Positions 19,331 through 28,324 of a stretch of DNA of 64,000 bases are shown here, one piece after another. Position 1 is the stretch's first letter, and each line of letters opens with the position of its first letter. The stretch is from Gemmobacter sp034519525 (lineage in GTDB: Bacteria > Pseudomonadota > Alphaproteobacteria > Rhodobacterales > Rhodobacteraceae): positions 35,648 to 99,647 of the forward strand of contig JAXHOJ010000032.1 in NCBI GenBank assembly GCA_034519525.1, read 5' to 3'. A program made the position numbers and the translations under genes. The notes below the pieces were generated by a model that had not been told where the DNA came from, did not search any database, and worked only from the letters and a program-made list of their open reading frames with translations.

Positions 19331-20845
19331 TCAGATATCGAAGACCACGCCCTGCGCCAGCGGCAGGCTGCGGCCATAATTCACCGTATTGGTGGCGCGG
19401 CGCATATAGGCCTTCCAGGCATCCGACCCGCTTTCGCGCCCGCCGCCGGTTTCCTTTTCACCACCGAAGGCGCCGCCGATTTCAGCGCCAGAGGTGCCGA
19501 TGTTGACATTGGCGATCCCGCAATCCGACCCGGCGGCGGACAGGAACTGTTCCATCTCGCGCATGTCCAGCGTGAAGATCGACGAGGACAGACCGGCGCC
19601 GACGGCGTTGTGATCCTCGATCACCGCGTCGAAATCGCTATAGCGCATGACATAGAGGATGGGGGCGAAGGTTTCCTCCAGCACCGGGCCTGTCTGTGTC
19701 GGCATTTCGACCAGCGCCGGTCGGGCATACTGTCCCGCATCCGTCCCGACAGTGACCCGGTCGCCGCCATGCACCGTGCCGCCCGCCGCCTTGGCCGCCG
19801 CCAGCGCCGCCTGCATCGCATCGAACGCCGCGCCGTCGATCAGCGGGCCGACCAGCGCTGCAGTTTCCAGCGGATTGCCGACGCTGACCGAGGCATAGGC
19901 CTTCACCAGACGTGGCACCAGCGCGTCATAGACGCTGTCATGCACGAACAGCCGCCGCATGGTGGTGCAGCGCTGGCCCGCCGTGCCCATGGCGCCGAAG
20001 GCGATGGCGCGCAGCGCCATATCCAGATCGGCCGAGGGGCAGACGATGCCCGCATTGTTGCCGCCCAGTTCCAGAATGGTGCGGCCAAAGCGGGCCGCCA
20101 CGCGCGGCCCGACCGAACGGCCCATCCGCGTCGATCCGGTGGCCGAAACCAGCGCCACGCCCGGATGATCCACCAGCGCCTCGCCCACGTCGCGGCCGCC
20201 GATCACCACCTGCGCCAGATGCGCGGGGGCCGACCCAAAGCGCGCCAGCGCGCGATCCAGGATGGCCTGTGAGGCCAGCGCGGTGAGCGGGGTTTTCTCT
20301 GACGGTTTCCAGATCACCGGATTGCCGCAGACCAGCGCCAGCGCGGTGTTCCACGACCAGACGGCGACGGGGAAGTTGAAGGCAGAGATCACGCCCACCA
20401 CACCCAGCGGATGCCAGGTTTCCATCATCCGGTGATCCGGGCGCTCGGTGGCGATGGTCAGGCCATAAAGCTGGCGCGACAGGCCGACCGCGAAATCGCA
20501 GATGTCTATCATCTCCTGCACCTCGCCCGCCCCCTCAGACGGGCTTTTGCCCGCCTCGATGGAGACCAGACGGCCCAGTTCATCCTTGGCGGCGCGCAGC
20601 TCTTCGCCGAACAGCCGCACCAGCTCGCCCCGGCGGGGGGCGGGGACGCGGCGCCAGTCGCGGAAGGCGGCCTGCGCGCGGGTGACGGCATCGGCGACGC
20701 TGGCTGCGGTATCGGTGGGCAGGCTGGCGGTCTGTTCGCCGGTGAGCGGGGTGAACACGGCCATGGTGCCGCCGGTGTGGCGGGCCGGATCGACACCCAG
20801 ATGGTTCAGAATGGCGGTGGCTTCGGCGGCATAGGAACGGGTCAT
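19331..20845 (-). CDS. amaB: AmaB-type aldehyde dehydrogenase (L-piperidine-6-carboxylate / alpha-aminoadipate semialdehyde)
   Basis: 504 residues, ALDH7 family. Landmarks are SAFNFPVAVWSWN, ATGSTRMGR, ILELGGNNA with the catalytic glutamate, and AGQRCTTMRRLFVH with the nucleophile cysteine. The C-terminal GGAFGGEKETGGGRESGSD, quoted by its key GGEKETGG, is a signature of the lysine-degrading ALDH7 members. It would oxidise the semialdehyde/imine from lysine to 2-aminoadipate. Divergent from a LysR gene 129 bases away, its likely regulator. No other lysine gene is near. Confidence 0.85.
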   Translation of the reverse strand: MTRSYAAEATAILNHLGVDPARHTGGTMAVFTPLTGEQTASLPTDTAASVADAVTRAQAAFRDWRRVPAPRRGELVRLFGEELRAAKDELGRLVSIEAGKSPSEGAGEVQEMIDICDFAVGLSRQLYGLTIATERPDHRMMETWHPLGVVGVISAFNFPVAVWSWNTALALVCGNPVIWKPSEKTPLTALASQAILDRALARFGSAPAHLAQVVIGGRDVGEALVDHPGVALVSATGSTRMGRSVGPRVAARFGRTILELGGNNAGIVCPSADLDMALRAIAFGAMGTAGQRCTTMRRLFVHDSVYDALVPRLVKAYASVSVGNPLETAALVGPLIDGAAFDAMQAALAAAKAAGGTVHGGDRVTVGTDAGQYARPALVEMPTQTGPVLEETFAPILYVMRYSDFDAVIEDHNAVGAGLSSSIFTLDMREMEQFLSAAGSDCGIANVNIGTSGAEIGGAFGGEKETGGGRESGSDAWKAYMRRATNTVNYGRSLPLAQGVVFDI

Positions 20846-20974
20846 CTGCTTGTCCTCGGGCTCGGCCAGACGAAAGATGCGGGCTGGCAGTTGTGGAATG
20901 GGTCGGTCATCTGCATAACAGATGAAGCTCTGCCGGAAACGTGCTGATTCTGACTGACTTGATGCGGTGATGGA

Positions 20975-21883
20975 ATGAAGTTAAGCCGAAGCCTGATCCC
21001 CGATGCGGCTGCGCTGCAGGCATTTGAGGCCGCCGCCCGGCATCAGAGCTTTACCCGCGCGGCGGTGGAGCTGGATCTGACGCAAAGCGCGGTCAGCCGC
21101 CAGATCAAGGATCTGGAGGCCAAGCTGGGATTGCAGCTGTTCGATCGCGTGCGACAGCGGGTGGTGCTTTCAGGCGCGGGAAAGCGGCTGCTGCCCGAGG
21201 TGGAGCGCCTGCTGGCGCAGATCGAGTCCATGACGCTGCGCGCCATGGGCACCCGTGATATCAGCGGGCAGATGACGGTGGCGACGCTGCCCACCTTTGG
21301 CAGCCGCTGGCTGATGCCGCGGTTGCCACGGTTTCTGGCGCTGCATCCCGGCGTGCAGCTGACGGTGATTTCGCGGTCTGAACCCTTTGATCTGGAAGAG
21401 GCGGGGGTGGATCTGGCGATCCATTACGGGCGCCCGGTCTGGCCGCAGGCGGTGTGCAGCTATCTGTGCAGCGAAGATGTGGTGCCGGTGGCCTCGCCCA
21501 CGCTGGTGTCGCGGTTCCGGCAGGCGGGCGGGGCGGATGCGCAGGCGCTGGCGGCGCTGCCGCTGCTGCATATGGAATCGCGCCCGACGCTGTGGTTTGA
21601 ATGGCTGGCCGCGCAGGGGGCCGATGCGCAGCTGGGGTTCCGGGGGCACAGGTTCGACCAGTTCACCCTGATTATCGAGGCCGCCGCCGCCGGGCTGGGG
21701 CTGGCGCTGGTGCCGCGCTATCTGATCGGGCAGGAGCTGGAGCGGGGGCGGCTGATGGTGATCCTGGATGCGCCGCTGCGCACAGAGCCAAGCTATTATG
21801 TGGTGCGCCCCGAAGGCCGGATGGCGGATGCCCTGCCCGGCGCGTTTGCAGCCTGGCTGGCCGAGCAGGTGGGCCGGGGCTGA
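20975..21883 (+). CDS. LysR-family regulator (GcvA-like), divergent from amaB
   Basis: 302 residues with the standard N-terminal winged helix-turn-helix (AARHQSFTRAAVELDLTQ, SAVSRQIKDLE) and a C-terminal substrate-binding-like domain (MTVATLPTFGSRWLMPRL, LAIHYGR). The style is that of GcvA-type regulators. Transcribed away from amaB across a short intergenic gap, so control of amaB is the simplest inference. Weak ribosome site before the ATG. Confidence 0.87.
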   Translation: MKLSRSLIPDAAALQAFEAAARHQSFTRAAVELDLTQSAVSRQIKDLEAKLGLQLFDRVRQRVVLSGAGKRLLPEVERLLAQIESMTLRAMGTRDISGQMTVATLPTFGSRWLMPRLPRFLALHPGVQLTVISRSEPFDLEEAGVDLAIHYGRPVWPQAVCSYLCSEDVVPVASPTLVSRFRQAGGADAQALAALPLLHMESRPTLWFEWLAAQGADAQLGFRGHRFDQFTLIIEAAAAGLGLALVPRYLIGQELERGRLMVILDAPLRTEPSYYVVRPEGRMADALPGAFAAWLAEQVGRG

Positions 21884-21903
21884 ACGCGCCCCGGTTTGGT
21901 GAT

Positions 21904-21930
21904 GCCCGCCGCCATCCTGCGGCGGCGGGC
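21904..21930. terminator. Bidirectional terminator between lysR and pcaF
   Basis: GCCCGCCGCC / GGCGGCGGGC, a 10-base stem with a 7-base loop, between the two convergent stops and followed by CTTCGTTT on the plus strand. Confidence 0.65.
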
Positions 21931-21937
21931 CTTCGTT

Positions 21938-23138
21938 TCAGACACGTTCCAGCGCGATGGCGATGCCCTGGCCCACGCCGATGCACATGGTGGACAGCGA
22001 CCGCCTGCCGCCGGTGCGGGCCAGTTCCAGCGCAGCGGTGCCGGTGATGCGGGCCCCCGACATGCCCAGCGGATGGCCAAGTGCGATGGCGCCGCCGTTC
22101 GGGTTTACCCGCGCGTCATCATCGGCAATGCCCAGCTGGCGCAGCGTGGCGATGCCCTGGGCGGCGAAGGCTTCGTTCAGCTCGATCACATCCAGATCGG
22201 CCGGGGTCAGGCCCAGCCGGGCCAGCAGTTTCTGGCTGGCGGGCGCCGGGCCGATGCCCATGATGCGCGGCGGCACGCCTGCGGTGGCGCCGCCAAGGAT
22301 GCGGACCAGCGGCGTCAGCCCGTATTTCGCCGCCGTTTCGGCATTGGCCAGGATCAGCGCCGCCGCGCCATCGTTCACGCCGCTGGCATTGCCCGCCGTC
22401 ACCGATCCACCCGCGAACAGCGGTTTCAGCTTTGCCAGCGCCTCGGGCGTGGTGGCGCGGGGATGTTCGTCACGATCCACCACCAGCGCATCGCCCTTGC
22501 GCTGCGGGATGGTGACGGGGGTGATTTCCTGCGCCAGACGGCCATTGGCCTGCGCGGCCGCCGCCTTGGCCTGCGAGGCGCAGCGCCATGGCATCCTGCG
22601 CATCGCGCGAGATGCCATAGTCATCGGCCACGTTCTGGCCGGTCTGCGGCATGGAATCGGTGCCATAGGCGCTGTCCATCGCCGGGTTGATGAAGCGCCA
22701 GCCGATGGTGGTATCGTAAACCGCCGTATCGCGGCTGAAGGCGCTGCCCGCCTTGGGCATCACGAAGGGCGCGCGGCTCATGCTTTCCACGCCGCCTGCG
22801 ATCATCAGACCGGCCTCGCCTGCGGCAATGGCGCGGGCGGCGACCAGCACCGCATCCATGCCCGAACCGCACAGCCGGTTGATCGTGGTGCCGCTGACGC
22901 CGACCGGCAGGCCCGCCAGCAGCAGGGACATGCGCGCGACATTGCGGTTATCCTCGCCCGCCTGATTGGCGCAGCCGAAGATCACGTCATCCACCGCGTC
23001 CCAATCGACATTCGGGTTGCGGGCCATCAGGGCCCGCAGCGGCACCGCGCCCAGATCATCGGGCCGCACGGCGGCAAGGCTGCCTGCATAGCGGCCGATG
23101 GGGGTGCGGATGTAATCGCAGATGAAAACCTCGGTCAT
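21938..23138 (-). pseudogene. pcaF: 3-oxoadipyl-CoA thiolase PcaF (one +1 frameshift)
   Basis: Thiolase that cleaves 3-oxoadipyl-CoA to succinyl-CoA and acetyl-CoA. The active-site cysteine lies in NRLCGSGMDA (about residue 90). The downstream frame carries the histidine in NPNGGAIALGHP and the second cysteine in MCIGVGQG. The break is near 22576, where a leucine codon reads CTG followed by C (CTG/CTC). Removing one base gives ALASQAKAAAAQ and 399 residues, the family size. Grouped with pcaJ and pcaI. The single synonymous double base argues for artefact over decay. Confidence 0.87.
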
Positions 23139-23153
23139 GTCACGGCCAGCCTT

Positions 23154-23825
23154 TCACAGTTCGGGTACGATGAGGTCGGCCACGTCGCCTTCAAGATGCA
23201 GCGTGGCGCCGGTCAGGGATTGCAGCGCATCGAGTGACAGCGCGGGCAGTTTCTCGCGCAGCACGAAGCGCCCTGCGTCGATATCCAGCACCGCAAGGCT
23301 GGTATAGACCCGTGTCACGCAGGCTACCCCTGTCAAAGGTAAGGAACAGCGCTGCACCAGTTTGGGCTTGCCGTCCTTGGTGACGTGATCGGTGATGACC
23401 GCCACGCGCTTGGCGCCATGCACCAGATCCATGGCGCCGCCTACGGCGGGCACGCCGCGCGGCCCGGTGGACCAGTTGGCCAGATCGCCGGTTTCGGCCA
23501 CCTCATAGGCGCCCAGGATCGCCACATCCAGATGGCCGCCGCGCACCATGGCAAAGCTGTCGGCATGGTGGAAGAAGGCGGTGCCGGGCTTGATCGTCAC
23601 GGCCTTCTTGCCTGCGTTGATCAGATCCCAGTCTTCGGTGCCGGGGGCCGGTGCCTCGCCAAAGCCCAGGATGCCGTTTTCGGTGTGGAAGATGGCCTGC
23701 CGCCCCGGGGGCTGGAACCTGGCCACCATTTCGGGGAAGCCGATCCCCAGGTTGACATAGGCGCCATCGGTGATGTCTTGCGCGGCGCGCCAAGCGATCT
23801 GGGTTGCGGAAAGTTTCGGGATCAT
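23154..23825 (-). CDS. pcaJ: 3-oxoadipate CoA-transferase subunit B PcaJ
   Basis: 223 residues, beta subunit of the succinyl-CoA:3-ketoacid CoA-transferase family. The catalytic glutamate is in HTENGILGFG (about residue 49), and YVNLGIGFPEMVA and GGAMDLV are typical. The start overlaps the pcaI stop as ATGA, so subunits are made in equal amounts. With PcaI it activates 3-oxoadipate with CoA from succinyl-CoA, feeding PcaF just downstream. Confidence 0.92.
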   Translation of the reverse strand: MIPKLSATQIAWRAAQDITDGAYVNLGIGFPEMVARFQPPGRQAIFHTENGILGFGEAPAPGTEDWDLINAGKKAVTIKPGTAFFHHADSFAMVRGGHLDVAILGAYEVAETGDLANWSTGPRGVPAVGGAMDLVHGAKRVAVITDHVTKDGKPKLVQRCSLPLTGVACVTRVYTSLAVLDIDAGRFVLREKLPALSLDALQSLTGATLHLEGDVADLIVPEL

Positions 23826-24556
23826 GCCGCTGTCTCCGGATAGACCGCATGGGCGCGGTTCAGGTCTTCTTCCTGGGCCGGGTTCGCCACGGCCACGAGG
23901 CCCTGCACGAAGATGCCGGGGGTGATGATCGCCTCGGGGTCCAGCGCGCCGGGTTCGACAATCTGGCTGACCTGCACGATGGTGCGGCTTGCGGCCATGC
24001 ACATCAGCGGATTGAAATTGCGCGCAGCCATCCGGTAGGTGAGATTGCCCAGTCGATCCCCCAGATGCGCCTTGACCAGTGCGACATCGGCCTTGAGCCA
24101 GCGTTCCTGCACATAGCTGCGGCCTTCGAACACTTCGACCGGCTTGCCCTTGGCCAGATCGGTGCCAAAGCTGGTGGGCGTGTAGAAGGCCGGGATGCCC
24201 GCGCCGCCCGCGCGGATGCGTTCGGCCAGCGTGCCCTGCGGCACCAGTTCCAGTTCGATCTTGCCCGCGAGATAGAGTTCCGTGAACACCACCGGATCGG
24301 CCGAACGCGGGAAGGAACAGATCAGCCGGGCCACCATGCCCGCCTCGATCAGCGCGGCAAGGCCGACATGGCCATTGCCGGCATTGTTGTTCACCACGGT
24401 CAGGCCTTTGGGGTGGCCGGTGGCGCGGAATCTGTCGATCAGCGCGTGGATCAGTTCGATCGGGGCGCCAGAGCCGCCGAAGCCGCCGATCATCACCGTC
24501 ATGCCATCGTCGATCCCTGCCACGGCAGTGGCAAGGTCGGGTAGGGTCTTGTCCAT
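23822..24556 (-). CDS. pcaI: 3-oxoadipate CoA-transferase subunit A PcaI
   Basis: 244 residues, alpha subunit, with the glycine-rich CoA site MIGGFGGSGAPIELI near residue 20, the NNNAGNG loop and an internal LVPQGTLAERIRAGGAG. First gene of the pcaIJF operon. An inverted repeat that is probably the IclR-type regulator's operator lies 80-115 bases upstream, between this gene and the divergent regulator. Confidence 0.92.
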   Translation of the reverse strand: MDKTLPDLATAVAGIDDGMTVMIGGFGGSGAPIELIHALIDRFRATGHPKGLTVVNNNAGNGHVGLAALIEAGMVARLICSFPRSADPVVFTELYLAGKIELELVPQGTLAERIRAGGAGIPAFYTPTSFGTDLAKGKPVEVFEGRSYVQERWLKADVALVKAHLGDRLGNLTYRMAARNFNPLMCMAASRTIVQVSQIVEPGALDPEAIITPGIFVQGLVAVANPAQEEDLNRAHAVYPETAA

Positions 24557-24637
24557 CAGATGCCTCCTGTGGGCCGGAACCGCGGCCCGGATGACCGCAG
24601 GCCTAGCGGCAAAGGCGGGCTTCCGTCCATCCGGTTT

Positions 24638-24670
24638 GTGCGATATCCTGCATTTGTTGACATATCGCAC
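24638..24670. promoter_or_regulatory. Inverted repeat operator, pcaI / pcaR-type regulator
   Basis: Perfect 9-base arms GTGCGATAT (24638-24646) and ATATCGCAC (24662-24670), separated by 15 bases, ending 10 bases before the regulator's ATG. From memory, Pseudomonas PcaR sites have the form GTTCGATAATCGCAC; these half-sites resemble its two ends. The position fits control of both divergent genes and autoregulation. Confidence 0.68.
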
Positions 24671-24679
24671 GAGATTGCC

Positions 24680-25441
24680 ATGACCATCACCGAGCGCGAC
24701 ATCATGGGTGGCCTTGCCAAGGGGCTGGCCGTGATCGAAACCTTCACGGCGGATCAGCCGCGCCAGTCGATTGCCGAGGTTGCGGCGGCGTCAGGGCTGG
24801 ACCGGGCGACGGCGCGGCGCTGCCTGCTGACGCTGGCGCATCACGGATATGCCGATTGGGACGGCAAGTTCTTTACGCTGACGCCGCGGGTGCTGCGGCT
24901 GGGCACGGCCTGTCTGGCCACCATGCCGCTGCCGCAGATCGTGCAGCCGCTGCTGGACCGGCTGTCGGACGAGATCGGGGAAAGCAGTTCTGTGTCGATC
25001 CTGGACGGGGCGGAGATCGTCTATATCGCGCGGGCGGCGCAGCGGAAGGTCATGTCGATTTCGCTGATGCCGGGGTCGCGCCTGCCTGCCTTCTGCACCA
25101 GCATGGGCCGGGTGCTGCTGGCGGCCCTGCCCGAGGCGGGGGCCGAGGCGATCCTGCGGGCGGCGCCGATGGCCGCCCGCACGCCGCATACCCTGACCGA
25201 GGCTGCGGCGGTGTTGCGCGAACTGGCCCGCATCCGCGCGCAGGGCTATGCGGTGAATGATCAGGAGGTGGAGATCGGGCTGCGGTCGATTGCCGTGCCG
25301 TTGGTCAATGCGCGCGGGCGGGTGGTTGCGGCGATCAACCTGGGGCTTGCGGCGGCCAGCCTGCCGGCCGAGGCGATCCCCGACCGTTTTCTGCCCGCCT
25401 TGCGCCGCGCGCAGGCGGAGCTGCGCGGCATGATCGGCTGA
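24680..25441 (+). CDS. pcaR: IclR-family regulator, PcaR/PobR type
   Basis: 253 residues. N-terminal winged helix-turn-helix (GLAVIETFTADQPRQSIAEV, GLDRATARRCLLTL) and an IclR effector domain (VSILDGAEIVYIAR, LPAFCTSMGRVLLA). This is the arrangement of PcaR/PcaU/PobR regulators that answer to beta-ketoadipate or hydroxybenzoate. Divergent from pcaIJF with the palindrome described above in between, so PcaR is the best call. Confidence 0.85.
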   Translation: MTITERDIMGGLAKGLAVIETFTADQPRQSIAEVAAASGLDRATARRCLLTLAHHGYADWDGKFFTLTPRVLRLGTACLATMPLPQIVQPLLDRLSDEIGESSSVSILDGAEIVYIARAAQRKVMSISLMPGSRLPAFCTSMGRVLLAALPEAGAEAILRAAPMAARTPHTLTEAAAVLRELARIRAQGYAVNDQEVEIGLRSIAVPLVNARGRVVAAINLGLAAASLPAEAIPDRFLPALRRAQAELRGMIG

Positions 25442-25534
25442 GCCGGGCCGTGATGCCAAGGCTTGCCGCGCGGCGGCGGGCGATCCATGATCCTCTGGCA
25501 CGAATTCAGCCCGAAACAGGCGAAGGCCCCCTGA

Positions 25535-26479
25535 ATGGATACCCGTTCCGCTATACATCCTGGTGTGAAGCTGCGCCATATCCGGGCGTTTCTGGATATT
25601 GCCGCCACGGGCAGCCTGTCGGCGGTGGCGCGGGCGCAGGGCATCACGCAGCCCGCGCTGTCGCGCACGCTGGCAGAGCTGGAAGGGTTGCTGGGCCAAC
25701 CGCTCTTTCTGCGGCAGGGGCGGCGCATGGTGCTGACCGAAGGGGGCGCGCTGTTCCGCCGCCATGCCGCCATGTCTGTGCAGGCGCTGGAGGCCGGGGC
25801 GGCGGCGCTGCATCCGGGCACGCGGGGGCGGTTGCGGGTGGGGATCTTGCCCACGGTGGCGACCCGGTTCTTTCCGCGTGTCGTGCTGCGGTTCGGGGCC
25901 TTGCGCCCGGATATGGTGCTGGCGGTGGAAACCGGGCCGCATCACTATCTGATGCGGCTGCTGCGCGAGGGGGGCATTGATCTGATGATCGGGCGTCTGC
26001 CCGGGGCATCGGAGATGGCGGGGCTGAGCTTTGATCATCTGTACGAGGAGGATGTGGTTCTGGTGGGCCGGGCGGGGCACCCGCTGGCGCTGCACCCGGT
26101 GGCCGAGGCGCTGGTGCAGGCGCCGGTGATCCTGCCGCCGGCCTCGGCGCTGATCCGGCCGCCGGTCGATGCCTATCTGGCGGCGCTGGGGCTGGTGGGC
26201 CTGCGGCCTGCGGTTGAAACGGTCTCGCTGGCGCTGGGGCGGGGGATCTGCATCGCCTCGGATGCGCTGTGGTTCATTTCGCGCGGCGTGGTGATCGAAG
26301 AGCTGGACCGGGGCGTGTTGGTGGAGCTGCCCGCCGGGGCGCGGTTTCTGTCGGGGGCGGTGGGCATGACGCGGCAGCAGACGGCCACGGCCCCCGGTCT
26401 GGCGGCGCTGGAACAGGTGGCGCGCGATATTGCCCGGCAGCAGGCGGCGGATCCGCCCACCGGGCGGGCCGTGCCATAG
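25535..26479 (+). CDS. pcaQ: LysR-family regulator, PcaQ type
   Basis: 314 residues. N-terminal helix-turn-helix (VKLRHIRAFLDIAATGSLSAVA, key words RHIRAFLDIA and QPALSRTLAELE) and an effector domain with VGILPTVATRFFP and DLMIGRLPG, matching PcaQ/GbpR regulators. PcaQ normally activates pcaDCHGB in alphaproteobacteria, but those genes are not in this window; here it follows the IclR gene. Assignment by resemblance and context. Confidence 0.75.
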   Translation: MDTRSAIHPGVKLRHIRAFLDIAATGSLSAVARAQGITQPALSRTLAELEGLLGQPLFLRQGRRMVLTEGGALFRRHAAMSVQALEAGAAALHPGTRGRLRVGILPTVATRFFPRVVLRFGALRPDMVLAVETGPHHYLMRLLREGGIDLMIGRLPGASEMAGLSFDHLYEEDVVLVGRAGHPLALHPVAEALVQAPVILPPASALIRPPVDAYLAALGLVGLRPAVETVSLALGRGICIASDALWFISRGVVIEELDRGVLVELPAGARFLSGAVGMTRQQTATAPGLAALEQVARDIARQQAADPPTGRAVP

Positions 26480-26601
26480 GCTGTGGGCGCGGGGGGCGGG
26501 ATGTGATAAATTCTCCTCTAACCGGATCCGGCAGGGTGGTGCGGCGGGATGGGTGACAGCTGGCCCTTGCATCCGCCAGAGGCCGCAGCCATGCAGGATC
26601 A

Positions 26602-27630
26602 GTGACACAGGCGCCCCAGATGACATCTTTGCTGCTTGCCGGCCTTGGCTGGTCTTCTTTCTTCTCCGCGCAACTGGGCCCGGAGGATGCGGGCCTTGTG
26701 CCGGTGCGCATTGCGGTGGTTCATCGCTCGCGCCTGATGGCGGAAACCGGATCGGGCCAGCTGCGGCTGGGCCTGCAGGGCAATACGATGGATTTCGCCG
26801 TTGGAGACTGGGTGCTGATGGACCCGGACAGCCGGATGGCGGTGCGCAGGCTGGACCGGCAGACCGTGCTGCGCCGCCGGACCGAAAGCGCCCATATCCC
26901 GCAGCTGATTGCCGCGAATATCGACACGCTGTTCATCGTGACCTCGTGCAACGAGGATTTCAATCCGGCGCGGCTGGAACGCTATCTGGCGCTGGCGAAC
27001 GAGGCCGGGGCCAATCCGGTGATCGTGCTGACCAAGGTGGATCAGGTGGAAGATCCGGCCCCCTATCGCGCGCAGGCGGAGGCGCTGCAGCGCGGGTTGC
27101 AGGTGGTGATGCTGAACGGGCGGGCGCCCGATGCGGCGGCGATTCTGGCGCCGTGGTGCGGGCCGGGGCAGACGGTTGCGCTTGTGGGATCTTCGGGGGT
27201 GGGGAAATCGACCCTGCTGAATACGCTGGCCGACAAGGCCCCGGAAGAGGCACAGGCCACCGGCGGCATCCGCGAGAATGACGCCAAGGGCCGCCACACC
27301 ACAACCGCGCGGTCGTTGCACGCCATTGCGGGCGGGGGATGGGTGATCGACACGCCGGGGATGCGGACCCTGCATGTCAGCGATGTGGCCGCCGGGCTGG
27401 ACATGCTGTTTGCCGAAATCACCGAACTGGCGCCGCAGTGCCGGTTCCGCGATTGCACCCATGCGCATGAGCCGGGCTGTGCCGTGCAGGCCGCCGTGGC
27501 GGCGGGTGATCTGCCTGCCGCGCGTCTGGATCGCTGGCGCAAGCTGGACGAGGAAAACCGCGCCAATACCCCGGTTCAATCCGGCCCCAGGGGCAACAAG
27601 ACGGTGGTGCCGCGCGGGCGCCGCCGCTGA
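26602..27630 (+). CDS. rsgA: Ribosome small subunit-dependent GTPase RsgA
   Basis: 342 residues. Circularly permuted GTPase: an OB-fold N-terminus, then G4 TKVD (about 139), G1 GSSGVGKST (about 195), switch GRHTTT and G3 DTPG. The zinc-binding CRFRDCTHAHEPGC cluster near residue 280 follows. It acts late in 30S ribosome maturation. The frame begins at GTG; an ATG six codons on is an alternative start. Unrelated in function to the catabolic genes around it. Confidence 0.93.
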   Translation: MTQAPQMTSLLLAGLGWSSFFSAQLGPEDAGLVPVRIAVVHRSRLMAETGSGQLRLGLQGNTMDFAVGDWVLMDPDSRMAVRRLDRQTVLRRRTESAHIPQLIAANIDTLFIVTSCNEDFNPARLERYLALANEAGANPVIVLTKVDQVEDPAPYRAQAEALQRGLQVVMLNGRAPDAAAILAPWCGPGQTVALVGSSGVGKSTLLNTLADKAPEEAQATGGIRENDAKGRHTTTARSLHAIAGGGWVIDTPGMRTLHVSDVAAGLDMLFAEITELAPQCRFRDCTHAHEPGCAVQAAVAAGDLPAARLDRWRKLDEENRANTPVQSGPRGNKTVVPRGRRR

Positions 27631-27649
27631 GGCCGCGCGGGCGGGCCTT

Positions 27650-28270
27650 TCAGGCCGCTTCGAATTGCTGGGCTCGGATCTGGTTCCGGCCCGCTGCCTT
27701 GGCCTTGTGCAGCGCGGCATCCGCGATTCTCGTCCAGTTTTCGGGCGTCATGTCGGGATGGCGGCGGGCGGTGGCGATGCTGATGGTGACAAAGGGGCTG
27801 ACGGTCGAGCGTTCATGCGGGATCTGCAACTGGCCGATATGGTTGCGGATGGCATGCGCCACCGCCATCGCTGTGGCACTGTCGGCGCCGGGCAAAAAGC
27901 AGGTGAATTCTTCCCCGCCATAACGTGCCGAAAAGCCCGAGGTGTTCTTGACCGCCCGGTTCAGGGCGGCGGCCACCATGCTGATGCAGCGATCCCCGGA
28001 CTGGTGGCCATAGGCATCGTTGAACTGTTTGAAGAAATCTATGTCCAGCATGATGACCGACAGCCAGTCGCGCGTGTCGGCCAGTTTCACCACCGCATCG
28101 GCCAGCAGTGGATCGGCCTTGAGGATCTGGCAGACTTCGAACCCCTGCATCCCGGGCATCACCACATCCAGCAAGACCAGATCGGGCTGCACCACCCGCG
28201 TCAGCTCCAGCGCCTGTTCGTCAGACGGGCAGTCGCCATCCCTTCGGCCAGAGGCACGGCGGTTCAGGCT
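27650..28270 (-). pseudogene. Degenerate response-regulator diguanylate cyclase (REC-GGDEF)
   Basis: The 181-residue open part starts in mid-receiver domain (PDLVLLDVVMPGMQGFEV, with the phospho-acceptor D) and jumps directly to SVIMLDIDFFKQFNDAYGHQ of the GGDEF domain. The second half of REC and the start of GGDEF are missing. The ARYGGEEF signature is intact, but no RxxD inhibitory site precedes it. Upstream, frames holding NRRA and LAEGMATA show further breaks, and the first receiver strand is lost. This looks like real decay by deletion, unlike the rha frameshifts. Confidence 0.7.
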
Positions 28271-28286
28271 GTGGCGGGTGCGGCCG

Positions 28287-28316
28287 CCCCGCCGCGCCGG
28301 GGAAGGCGCGGCGGGG
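28287..28316 (-). terminator. Amidase gene terminator hairpin
   Basis: Twelve-base perfect stem CCCCGCCGCGCC / GGCGCGGCGGGG with a GGGGAA loop, 9 bases past the amidase stop on the minus strand. The degenerate GGDEF gene begins right behind it. Confidence 0.65.
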
Positions 28317-28324
28317 GGACTGGA

